Shown: positions 56,280 to 64,000 of the stretch, one piece after another
How the letters are laid out: each line of letters begins with the position of its first letter
Position numbering within the stretch: position 1 is the first letter of the stretch
Notes under the pieces: model-generated
What the model saw: only the letters and a program-made list of their open reading frames with translations
Databases searched by the model: none
Told to the model about the DNA's origin: nothing
Position numbers and translations under genes: made by a program
Assembly: GCA_948471055.1 (NCBI GenBank)
Contig: CAOKQZ010000006.1
Coordinates: forward strand, 21,892-85,891
Direction: 5' to 3'
Origin: an uncultured Clostridium sp.
GTDB lineage: Bacteria; Bacillota; Clostridia; TANB77; CAG-508
DNA: 64,000 nucleotides

Positions 56280-58895
56280 CTATACAGCACTGTTTCTCCA
56301 ATCTGCAAAACCTTGGAATAGTTGTTTTGCCATTTGTTGATTGTTTGCTGATTTTGGATCTCCTAACATACCAGCAATACGATTAATTTCTGCTGCTCGC
56401 ATTTTAGGATCTGTGTATGCTTTTTTATCGATATCCATATCTCCAAAACTTTGTGCTATATTTTGTACTTGTGCTCTTGCATCTTCTCTTGACAATCTTC
56501 CTTTGCTCTCTTTTACGTATTTATCTTCTAATGCTCGTGCTCTTCTTATTTGCTTATGGTCTGTAATTCCTGCTTTTCGGTAATCTTGTACAAATTTTTG
56601 TACATCTTTTTTCGTATAGTTTCTTCCAGTACTTTCATCTTTTTTTCCTTTATAGTATTTCTCATAGAAGTTATCAAATTTTTCACTTTGGAAATATCGT
56701 TTATCTGCTCTTGCATTTCTTGCATCAATTGCATTGCCGTATCTTCCTGTATCATAAGCATCTCGTATACTTTTGTCTCTCATTTTTTGTCCTGCAGTTG
56801 CTTCAAACAAGTTTCCACCAGTTGTTCCTCCAATTGCTGCTCCACCAAGCGCCATAGAAATTGCTTTTTCGCCATCTCCTGTTGTCGCACCAATACCAAG
56901 TGCAACAGTACCCATTGTTGCAGCTAATGTTGCTCTTGCTGCCGTTTTTAATACTCCTCTTGCACCTTTATACAATACTGTTGGAGCTGCCTTGTAGGCA
57001 CCAATTGCTGCTCTTCTTACTCCATCTCCCACTTTATTCTTGATGTTTCTTTTTAATCTTTCACGATTTTCTTGTTTTTCAGTACTTCTTCCTATATATC
57101 TTCCCATTCCATCTCTAAATTTTGGTATGTTTCCTATATCATCCTTTATTAGGTCGAATACATTCTTGTCAAGTGGTCCATTGTAGTCAAATGGGTTATC
57201 ATATCCTCTTCTATCTAAAGCCTCTTGTCTAGCTTGTTCTTCTGCTTTTTGTCTTCTTTGCTCTTCTAATTCTTCTCTTCGATTTTCTTCCCATTCTTGT
57301 GGGGACATTCCACTTTCTCTATAATCCTGTGCAGTCATTCCAGCCTTTTCTTCTGCTAATTGGTCATCTATACTTAATTCAGAATCTTGACCTATATTGT
57401 TATCATTTCCTTCTACTGGAAGTCCTCCTTCATCTGGTGGTGGAAGTCCTTCTCCATCTGGTGATGGTGTTCCTCCGCCTTCTCCACTTGTTGTTGGAGC
57501 TGGTGCTTCACCGCCTGCTCCGATTACGTCATTTGCATCTTTTCCTTTAAATGCATTAAATGGCTTATTACTATCGGCATCTCTTCCTTGTCTTTCAAGC
57601 CCTTCTTTGGTTCTTACTTTTCCCTGTGGTCCTGGTCCTTTTTTCGCCGCTCCCTTTAACATATTGCTTGCTACTGCGGTTACGCCGGCTGCTCCTGCAA
57701 GTGAACCTACGGTTCCTCCGCTTGCTTTGTTGAAACCAAACATTGATTTTACTAATTTCTCGGCTGCAATAATAAATCCTAAAGCAACAATGGCGTAAAG
57801 TGGATTATCTGCTGCCAATTCTACTGAGGTTCCCAGTAATACTTTATACAACAATAAATCTACCGGCTGAATTAAGGCATTATAGGTATATTCTTTTAGC
57901 CACATATTAAAGGCTTGTGCTTTACCATCCGATACTTTATCAATTGGATAGGTTAGGGCAACCATTGGAGCAATTAATGTTAAAAATGCCATATTTACTA
58001 CTCTTTTTAAATATACCCAAGTAAATCGAATGGAGAAAATTACTAACATAATATATAATACTAGAAATGCTACTTTTACGGTTAAATCTCCTGCTTGTAC
58101 CATAAAACGTACATAACTCATTAAGTTTGCTGCAAAACTAATTGACTCTTTGCTACCAAGATGAGCCTCTACTTTACTCGCATTTACAGTAAAGGTACCA
58201 TCTGTTTCAGAAGAAATCATCGCTGTTACGGTTTCTGCCATGGTTAAGGCAAATGACATGATGTAATGTAGGATAAGCACTAAGCATATGGCAACTACCC
58301 AGTCGACAATCATTTGCTTATATTTTGCACGGTCTGCCGCAATACTAGTTAATAACATACGAATTCCTAAGTAAACAAGTACCGATAACAACCCTACTAC
58401 TGCAATGGAACGAAGTGCTACATACCAACTAGCAATGGTTGGACGTAACTTCATCGCAATATTCATTTTTTCATCTCTTTCGTCATTTCCGGTTTTGATA
58501 GAAGGATTAATAAAATTAACATCCAATGCTGGTACTTGGTTTGAAAAAATTGCTTCTGGTGTATATTGTATGACTGGTATATTTACCTTATTTAATCCAA
58601 AGAAAACTGCATCAATAAATTCGTCTGTCTCAATACTAGCATCTGATGATGCTTGTGTCTCATACTCATCAGAGTCAATATCCTTCATAAAAGTATTATA
58701 TTCCCCAAGCATTGTTCTTTCTAGCATGTGCTGAATACCGTCAAAAATAAGTGCCACAAAGTTTGTAATGGGACTCATTAACTTTCCACCTAAATCGGCA
58801 TGTACGACCCCTGGAACACAAAATGTCATTAATATTACAATCACAATTGCAATGATTGTCTTTTGTACGATTCCTTTATTCGTAAAAACTCTCAT
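56280..58895 (-). CDS. VirB6/TrbL-like polytopic protein (host T4SS)
   Basis: An 871-aa protein. Signal peptide (ends VVHA), about six membrane helices between residues 150 and 400 (IRMLLTSIAADRAKYKQ loop), then a Gly/Pro-rich linker and a long charged coiled C-terminal region (EEQRRQKAEEQARQEAL). Same role as the ICE gene at 4724, but almost twice as long and with no CGG site. Confidence 0.8.
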   Translation of the reverse strand: MRVFTNKGIVQKTIIAIVIVILMTFCVPGVVHADLGGKLMSPITNFVALIFDGIQHMLERTMLGEYNTFMKDIDSDEYETQASSDASIETDEFIDAVFFGLNKVNIPVIQYTPEAIFSNQVPALDVNFINPSIKTGNDERDEKMNIAMKLRPTIASWYVALRSIAVVGLLSVLVYLGIRMLLTSIAADRAKYKQMIVDWVVAICLVLILHYIMSFALTMAETVTAMISSETDGTFTVNASKVEAHLGSKESISFAANLMSYVRFMVQAGDLTVKVAFLVLYIMLVIFSIRFTWVYLKRVVNMAFLTLIAPMVALTYPIDKVSDGKAQAFNMWLKEYTYNALIQPVDLLLYKVLLGTSVELAADNPLYAIVALGFIIAAEKLVKSMFGFNKASGGTVGSLAGAAGVTAVASNMLKGAAKKGPGPQGKVRTKEGLERQGRDADSNKPFNAFKGKDANDVIGAGGEAPAPTTSGEGGGTPSPDGEGLPPPDEGGLPVEGNDNNIGQDSELSIDDQLAEEKAGMTAQDYRESGMSPQEWEENRREELEEQRRQKAEEQARQEALDRRGYDNPFDYNGPLDKNVFDLIKDDIGNIPKFRDGMGRYIGRSTEKQENRERLKRNIKNKVGDGVRRAAIGAYKAAPTVLYKGARGVLKTAARATLAATMGTVALGIGATTGDGEKAISMALGGAAIGGTTGGNLFEATAGQKMRDKSIRDAYDTGRYGNAIDARNARADKRYFQSEKFDNFYEKYYKGKKDESTGRNYTKKDVQKFVQDYRKAGITDHKQIRRARALEDKYVKESKGRLSREDARAQVQNIAQSFGDMDIDKKAYTDPKMRAAEINRIAGMLGDPKSANNQQMAKQLFQGFADWRNSAV

Positions 58896-58907
58896 GGTTT
58901 CCCCTTT

Positions 58908-60878
58908 CTATTGTATTGCTTTTTGTTTCTTCATGTTTACAATGTTATTTAAGTTTGTTTCTACAAACTCGAATTCTTTTGCCGTTGGTGTAATTTGTAA
59001 AATTGCGGTATCTGGCCCTACTTTTAGTAAGCCTTCTCCTTTTAGACAAGTTACTAAGAATCCTGCTTCTCCTTCAGAAAGTTTGAATACTTCTTTTAAG
59101 TATGCAATTTCCGATTTATCTTGTGCTAAGAATAATTTGGTATCAGATGAAGTAAGTACTGCTTGTGCTTCTTGTTTTTCATAAAAATCTTGGAATCTTT
59201 GCGAAATAATCGCCAAAGATACATTTCTTTTTCTGGCACGTCTTGCCATAGTGTTTAAGAAGTCGACTGCTTCTGGGTATGGTAATAACATCCATGCTTC
59301 ATCTACTAATACTCTTTTCTTTTTGGCCTTGCTTCTATCTTCACTGTTTTTCTTAACGTATTTTTCCCAAATCCAAGAAAGTAGAATTTGTTGGGCAAGT
59401 GGTCTTGCAAAACGTTCTTCTAGCTGTGAAATATCTAAGTTAATAAATGGCACACCATCTAATAATTCGAAGGTAGATTGTCCATCAAAATAGGCCATTT
59501 GTCCTTCGTATTCACGAATGTATTGTTTCATAACTTTTAGTAAGTAGCTATAATGGAAACGGTAGTCTTCGTTTTCGTTCTCGGCTGCTTTTCTTTGGAT
59601 TCTTTTATACCAACTACCAATGGTTGGCATTAGTTTTTTCTTTCTTGCAAGCATATTTCCGGTTGCCATGTTGGCTGCTGAATCATATAAGCTAGATGGA
59701 TCCGACGTAATCTTGATTGCAGCGTATTCTTCGGAAACAGATTCGGCTATAATTTGTTTGGTTAATTCGTTTACTTCGGTACTTCTGGTACTTCCTCTTG
59801 CCATGGTAAGTAGCGCTTGTGTTACGTCTTCTACTTTATTTTCTACATTCACCATAACTCTTTCTTTTCCCGTAATTTCATCTTTTATAATTTCTGGTTC
59901 AATATCAAATAAATTAATAACGGTTTTGGAGTTTGGACTTAATACCACATTAATTCCACCTAAAGATTCTGCTACAATGGTATACTCGCCTTCGGCATCT
60001 AGTGCTAAACTTTCAATTCCCATAAGCACTGCTGACCTTGAGATAAGAGTTTTCATGGTAACAGATTTACCAGCACCAGATTTTGCGAAAATTACCATGT
60101 TGTAGTTGGTTAGAGATGGGTGGAAGTTATCAAATAAAATTGGTACTCCCGTTTGTTTGTTAAACCCTAATGGTACTCCTGTGGAATGTCCTACCTCTGA
60201 GGTGGTAAATGGGAATATAGTTCCCATAGAGCGTCTATCAAAGGTGTGTACTTTTTTTAGTTTGTTATCCATAAATGGTAGGTTACTTTTAAATGCGTCC
60301 TCTTGAATTCCCCATGCACTTTTTACACTGACTAAGGATTTTGACATCTCGGTTGATAGTAAACTGGTTAATTTATCTAAGTCTTCTAGGCTATAAGCAA
60401 ATAGCGTAGAAACGATAGTTGCTTCAAATAATTTGTTATATCCTGCTGCAATCTCATCTCTTAACTGTTCTGCTTCATAACGTTTTTGTCCAACCGTACT
60501 TTGTCTATTAATATTACCTCTATCTGCTGCTACAATTCTTTCGGTTTCTAGTTGATTAATAACTTTATTTAATTCATTTTGTGATTTTGCTTCTGGTACT
60601 GGGTTTATATATATTGAGGTATTGGTATCTCCAAATAAGTATAAGTCTCGGAACAATTCTGGGAAAATGGCCATTCTTGGAAGTGCCGATACAAAAAAGC
60701 TTCTTGCATATCGTTTGGTGTTGGAAATAATTTCTAAATGGTCAATATTGGAGGCATCAATTCCAGATGGTGCAATTAATTCTTTTATGGTCTTTTTCTT
60801 TAAGATGTTGTATTCTTCCCCATTATTCGTTAACTGCTGATTTTTTTCTTCTACCCCTTTTTGGTTTTTCTTCCACAT
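58908..60878 (-). CDS. VirB4-type ATPase (host T4SS)
   Basis: A 656-aa ATPase with Walker A AKSGAGKS (K271), Walker B VLVDEAWML, and ARRARKRNVSLAIISQR. It energises assembly of the host secretion system. Unlike the ICE VirB4, it has no in-frame CGG. Start ATG 60878 after GGAGG; overlaps the upstream gene by 56 bp. Confidence 0.92.
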   Translation of the reverse strand: MWKKNQKGVEEKNQQLTNNGEEYNILKKKTIKELIAPSGIDASNIDHLEIISNTKRYARSFFVSALPRMAIFPELFRDLYLFGDTNTSIYINPVPEAKSQNELNKVINQLETERIVAADRGNINRQSTVGQKRYEAEQLRDEIAAGYNKLFEATIVSTLFAYSLEDLDKLTSLLSTEMSKSLVSVKSAWGIQEDAFKSNLPFMDNKLKKVHTFDRRSMGTIFPFTTSEVGHSTGVPLGFNKQTGVPILFDNFHPSLTNYNMVIFAKSGAGKSVTMKTLISRSAVLMGIESLALDAEGEYTIVAESLGGINVVLSPNSKTVINLFDIEPEIIKDEITGKERVMVNVENKVEDVTQALLTMARGSTRSTEVNELTKQIIAESVSEEYAAIKITSDPSSLYDSAANMATGNMLARKKKLMPTIGSWYKRIQRKAAENENEDYRFHYSYLLKVMKQYIREYEGQMAYFDGQSTFELLDGVPFINLDISQLEERFARPLAQQILLSWIWEKYVKKNSEDRSKAKKKRVLVDEAWMLLPYPEAVDFLNTMARRARKRNVSLAIISQRFQDFYEKQEAQAVLTSSDTKLFLAQDKSEIAYLKEVFKLSEGEAGFLVTCLKGEGLLKVGPDTAILQITPTAKEFEFVETNLNNIVNMKKQKAIQ

Positions 60879-62046
60879 CTTCGGTTCCTCCTTCTTCTTT
60901 ATTTTTGTCTTCTTCGATTAGTCTTGTTGCTGAATCGGCTGTTTGTCTTCCTAAGTAGGCAGCGTTTTGTTTGATAATCATTTGTGCTCTTTGACGTACT
61001 AATTCTTCCAAACGTGCTCGTTTTTGGTCTAGTTGTTGTTGTTTTGGACTTCTTGCTTGTATTACTTTTTCATTAGCAAGTGCCATTGCTTTTCTTTCTA
61101 TTTCGTCATCTAATGCTTTCATGGTTTTATCTAGTACATCTGGTGCTGTAGTGTATAGTTCATCATAACCTGCACGTGCAGCACGGTCTACACTGAAGAC
61201 TTCTGCTTCATCACGGTTGTAGGCTACATATAGTAAATCCACTAATTCTTCGGAGTTTAGAATTTTTCCTCCTACCGAACAACCTGCTAAGGTTCGAATA
61301 ACGGATTGCGCTCTTGTATATAGTTCTTGGAAGGCAATGTTACGAATTTCTTCTTTATCGAAGGAATTGTTTGGTCCTAGGTCTTCTACATAATATGGAA
61401 TAATCACATAGTATTTTTTGCTTAATACGTTTTTGTTTAAACTCATTCTTTCGGTATTGGCAATAATGTCTTTTCCATATTCATAAAGGTTGGTTTGTTT
61501 GGTTACTTCAAAGAAGTCTTTATTTAATTCTTCTCTGGTTGCCTGACCTGATTGTAGTTTTTTTAGATAAGCATTTTTCTTTTTCTCTAGTTCAAACCCA
61601 ACTTCTTCTACTTTTTTTCGATATCCTTCTAAGCTATCGTTTAAGTTTACAGTTCTGGTTTGTACATAAATTTGAACTGGATGGCGTAGGGTGTTTAAGA
61701 ATTGCAAAAACCCTTCCTCTACTCCGACTTTTTCTCCTTCTGACATAAGGTCATAGTTAATTCCTTGGCATTCTACTACCATAATGTAACGCATTCCCTT
61801 TTTTTGTACAATCATATTATCTTCTACCGTATCAAATTCCATGAATTTGAAAATGGATTGTTTGGTATATTCTCTTGCAATTTTTCTTGCATCACTTGTG
61901 GTTCCATCACTTTCTTCTATTTCTTCTTTTTTCTTTTTGCTTTTCATCCAAAAGTACAAAAAGGCTACTGCAAGTGCTACTAGAACGACAACCATAACGA
62001 TTAATACGATGGTTAAGACTTGTGTAATTTGATCTGAACTATTCAT
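60823..62046 (-). CDS. TraC-like membrane-anchored protein (host T4SS)
   Basis: A 407-aa protein. Membrane helix (residues 12-33), charged linker, then a cytoplasmic domain with LRHPVQIYVQTRTVNL, matching the ICE protein at 2185-2910 in build and place. The long coiled part (EEVGFELEKKKNAYLKKL) is extra. Basic C-terminus. Confidence 0.7.
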   Translation of the reverse strand: MNSSDQITQVLTIVLIVMVVVLVALAVAFLYFWMKSKKKKEEIEESDGTTSDARKIAREYTKQSIFKFMEFDTVEDNMIVQKKGMRYIMVVECQGINYDLMSEGEKVGVEEGFLQFLNTLRHPVQIYVQTRTVNLNDSLEGYRKKVEEVGFELEKKKNAYLKKLQSGQATREELNKDFFEVTKQTNLYEYGKDIIANTERMSLNKNVLSKKYYVIIPYYVEDLGPNNSFDKEEIRNIAFQELYTRAQSVIRTLAGCSVGGKILNSEELVDLLYVAYNRDEAEVFSVDRAARAGYDELYTTAPDVLDKTMKALDDEIERKAMALANEKVIQARSPKQQQLDQKRARLEELVRQRAQMIIKQNAAYLGRQTADSATRLIEEDKNKEEGGTEDVEEKPKRGRRKKSAVNE

Positions 62047-62389
62047 CTTTGGCTTCCTCCTCTATTTCATAGGTATAAATTTTATTATGTGATTTTTTAA
62101 ATCGAATGGCTCTTACGATAACATCATCAATGTTTTCTCCTCCTACCTTTTTGGTAAAGGCAAATGCCCCAAGGTCTGGTACTTTAAAAGTTCCTACACA
62201 ATACCCAATGAGTGCAAATATGCCAATTACAATCATTCCAATCATTTTTGCACCACATGCTGCAATAATCAAATAGAAAATAAAACCAACTGCTGCACAA
62301 ACCATGGTATAAATCATCGATTTCCCTGTAAATATAAACAAAATTCTTCCCTCATCTTTTACGTTTCTAGGTATATTGTATGGTCCCAT
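62039..62389 (-). CDS. PrgI-family (VirB3-like) protein (host T4SS)
   Basis: A 116-aa protein: MGPYNIPRNVKDEGRILF, then two membrane helices and a conserved VPDLGAFAFTKKVGGENIDD. Same family and position as the ICE gene at 1898. Overlaps the TraC-like start. Confidence 0.82.
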   Translation of the reverse strand: MGPYNIPRNVKDEGRILFIFTGKSMIYTMVCAAVGFIFYLIIAACGAKMIGMIVIGIFALIGYCVGTFKVPDLGAFAFTKKVGGENIDDVIVRAIRFKKSHNKIYTYEIEEEAKDE

Positions 62390-62510
62390 GTTCTTCCTCC
62401 TTTAAGGCATAATTATAATCAATATCATTATACCAGAAAATAAAGAAAAATGTAACATTTTCGTAGAAAATATTACATTTTTAATATAATTGTAATATGG
62501 GTGAAATAAA

Positions 62511-62535
62511 GAGCTAAGAATTTTATTCCTAGCTC
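62511..62535 (-). terminator. terminator after the 62551 pilin gene
   Basis: On the minus strand GAGCTAGGAA pairs with TTCTTAGCTC, loop TAAAA, then TTTATTT. It separates the pilin genes from the ATPase operon. A second hairpin around 62453-62482 (TGTAAC..TTTTC / GAAAA..TTACA) stands further on in the gap 62390-62550. Confidence 0.72.
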
Positions 62536-62550
62536 CTTTTATTGTAATAT

Positions 62551-62925
62551 TTATTCGCCACCATTTAAAGCATTTGCCATATCATATACAATTCCTGTAA
62601 TTGTAGATGCTGCAAATATTAATACAGCTCCTACTAAATATGGTATCATCGATTTTTTATAATCTGCTTTTTCTTCTGCACTACCCATCATGTATTTAAT
62701 ACCTAAAATTAAAAGAATAACAACTGCTACTAAAACACCTACTGTTCTAACAACTCCAACAATTTGACCACCTAATTTTAAAATACCTGATGTTGCTGTA
62801 ACTGTACCTGGTTTAAAATCACCTGGTGTAACTCCACCTTCTCCCTCAGCAAATGAGATGACGCTCATTGTAACAATTGCTAATATTATACATAATGTTA
62901 TCAATATTTTACTTGTTTTCTTCAT
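62551..62925 (-). CDS. VirB2/TrbC-like pilin (host T4SS)
   Basis: A 124-aa protein. Signal peptide (ends VISFAEG), mature part with two helices: VGVLVAVVILLILGIKYM and MIPYLVGAVLIFAASTI, joined by a short charged loop (GSAEEKADYKKS). Its own terminator suggests strong separate expression, as for a major pilin. Confidence 0.8.
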   Translation of the reverse strand: MKKTSKILITLCIILAIVTMSVISFAEGEGGVTPGDFKPGTVTATSGILKLGGQIVGVVRTVGVLVAVVILLILGIKYMMGSAEEKADYKKSMIPYLVGAVLIFAASTITGIVYDMANALNGGE

Positions 62926-63104
62926 ACCTTTCCTCCTATATTTTATATTTCTTTTTGTATTTTTCTCTACTCACGAACATGAGAGAATATTAAAAACTAA
63001 CTTAAGGACAGCGAATTTCACTGTATCACTATATTATTATAACGGCTTTTTTCCATTTTGTCTATACTTATTTTAAAAATAATTGTAAATTTATGTAACA
63101 ATTT

Positions 63105-63482
63105 TTATCTTGTTATATTTTTGGTAATTAGGTCATACAATACACTTATCAAATTCGGTATTGCAAATAGCATAATTGCTCCTACAATATATGGTCCCAT
63201 CGTTTCCTTATATAGAGCCTTTTCTTGTACACTTGCTACCATATATCGTATTCCTAGTACCATAAAGGTAACAACGGATAGCAATGTTCCAATTACTTGA
63301 ATCACGCCAATAGCAATATTGGCTCTTTCAATAAAAGCGGTATTGTTGCCTGTTGGATTTTCACTTGGTTGATAATGTTCTGGATCTTCTAATGGATCTG
63401 TAAAAGTAGCCATACAGATTGTATTTTGTATCGCAAAAAAACATATAAAAAAAACTATCATCATAATTACTACTTTTCTCAT
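63105..63482 (-). CDS. second VirB2/TrbC-like pilin (host T4SS)
   Basis: A 125-aa protein with the same layout (signal peptide ending near CMA, LGIRYMVASVQEKALYKETMGPY, then a second helix). A paralogue of the 62551 pilin. Confidence 0.78.
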   Translation of the reverse strand: MRKVVIMMIVFFICFFAIQNTICMATFTDPLEDPEHYQPSENPTGNNTAFIERANIAIGVIQVIGTLLSVVTFMVLGIRYMVASVQEKALYKETMGPYIVGAIMLFAIPNLISVLYDLITKNITR

Positions 63483-63704
63483 TTTTCATCCTTTTCCTTG
63501 TAACATTCTATTTTCATTATACCATATTTTCTTTTTTTTTCAATCCTCCATAAGCTAATTATGAAAAAGACATATTTTTGTAATCTACCTGTAACAAATT
63601 TCTCTTATTATTTTCTCTTCTCATGAGATTTCTAGTTTTTTCTTTTATTCTTCCTGTTCTCCTTTTCCCCTCTTCTTACTCTATTTTTTCTTCTTTTTCT
63701 TTTT

Positions 63705-64000
63705 GCTTTACTTTTTCTCTTTTCCTTGCCTTCTTCTTTCTTTTTGTTCTACTTTTTCTCTTTTCTTTGCCTTCTTCTTTCTCTTTGTTCTACTTTCTCC
63801 TCTTTTCTTTGCCTTCTTCTTTCTCTTTGTTCTACTTTTTCTCTTTTCTTTGCCTTCTTCTTTCTCTTTGTTCTACTTTTTCTCTTTTCTTTGTTCTACT
63901 TTTTCTCTTTTCCTTGCCTTCTTCTTTCTTTTCGTTCTACTTTTTCTCTTTTCTTTGCCTTCTTCTTTCTCTTTGTTCTACTTTTTCTCTTTTCTTTGCC
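63705..64000. repeat. 41-bp CT-rich tandem repeat, runs off the window
   Basis: TTCTACTTTTTCTC... units start at about 63747, 63788, 63830, 63871, 63894 (a short 23-bp unit), 63935 and 63976. The spacing is 41 bp, not a multiple of three, and the minus strand has a TAG in each unit, so it is probably not coding. It is a polypyrimidine/polypurine tract. The stretch 63483-63704 upstream is AT-rich and has no gene. Confidence 0.85.

Noticed and set aside
56341..57798. Long open frames opposite the host VirB6 gene
   Set aside because: They lack ribosome sites and have simple composition mirrored from the Gly/Pro/Ala-rich C-terminal part of VirB6; they are shadows.
1..64000. UGA or UAG recoding
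   Set aside because: Genes end normally at TAA, TAG and TGA, and Trp is encoded by TGG; read-through of stops would not restore the broken families.
63623..64000. Open plus-strand frame through the CT-rich repeat as a gene
   Set aside because: The unit is 41 bp and lacks stops in all three plus frames only because it is pyrimidine-rich. The product would be low-complexity Phe/Ser/Leu with no ribosome site.
63705..64000. CRISPR array
   Set aside because: Units are contiguous and nearly identical with no unique spacers, and there are no cas genes in the window.

Overview
The window is low-GC Bacillota DNA, most likely from an uncultured gut clostridium-type organism (AT-rich codons, strong AAGGAGG-type ribosome sites, TTG/GTG starts, Gram-positive conjugation, sortase and spore-type domains). 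It holds two things: a complete integrative conjugative element (ICE, about 302-48181) and, to its right, the host chromosome with a second conjugation-like type IV secretion locus (48.7-63.5 kb, ending in a 41-bp tandem repeat). The ICE sits inside a host D-Ala-D-Ala carboxypeptidase gene, whose C-terminal part is at 1-301 and N-terminal part at 48182-48605. It is bounded by 13-bp inverted repeats placed symmetrically around a TC/GA core, as expected for a large serine recombinase.

The most striking feature is a genome dialect. Fourteen genes appear broken, but every break has the same form: an in-frame CGG codon whose C must be skipped, after which translation continues with GGN read as glycine (33 sites: 16 GGT, 16 GGA, 1 GGG). 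Skipping one C at each site rebuilds full-length, family-typical proteins: VirB4 (8 sites), VirD4 (6), VirB6 (3), an M23 hydrolase (3), a serine recombinase (2), a primase, an XRE repressor, an adhesin and others. Four sites lie in host genes outside the ICE, one in the catalytic SGN motif of the carboxypeptidase. I found no native gene that reads through CGG as arginine. The only exception is a foreign-looking secreted-protein gene (19434-20087) flanked by a 13-bp inverted repeat. The simplest reading is that CGG is lost as an Arg codon and that CGGN works as a +1 shift or quadruplet glycine codon in this lineage. Coordinates below are for the rebuilt genes.

ICE layout: left end and initiator-like protein (0.3-1.5 kb); transfer operon with pilin, PrgI-like protein, VirB4, VirB6 and wall hydrolase (1.5-7.4 kb); class-D-like sortase and an 11-repeat Cna-B adhesin (7.8-13.6 kb); SpoVG-like and RusA-like proteins; a replication-relaxation-like protein and VirD4 coupling protein (14.8-17.4 kb); S1-domain protein; accessory cargo (19.4-27.7 kb: secreted proteins, FGE-sulfatase-like protein, Spo0A-C-like protein, sigma-like pair, holin, two wall hydrolases, small membrane protein); a long leftward replication/maintenance operon (41.4 to 27.8 kb: primase, ArdC-like, PcfJ/PcfK-like, SSB, SMC-like ATPase, RDF-like protein) driven from one promoter through a leader of six hairpins ending in a terminator; then regulators (XRE repressor, sigma-like pair) and two tandem serine recombinases.

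The host locus repeats the ICE transfer gene order on the minus strand (pilins, PrgI, TraC-like, VirB4, VirB6, NTF2/VirB8-like, wall hydrolase), plus a plus-strand pilin precursor. No coupling protein or relaxase is visible for it.
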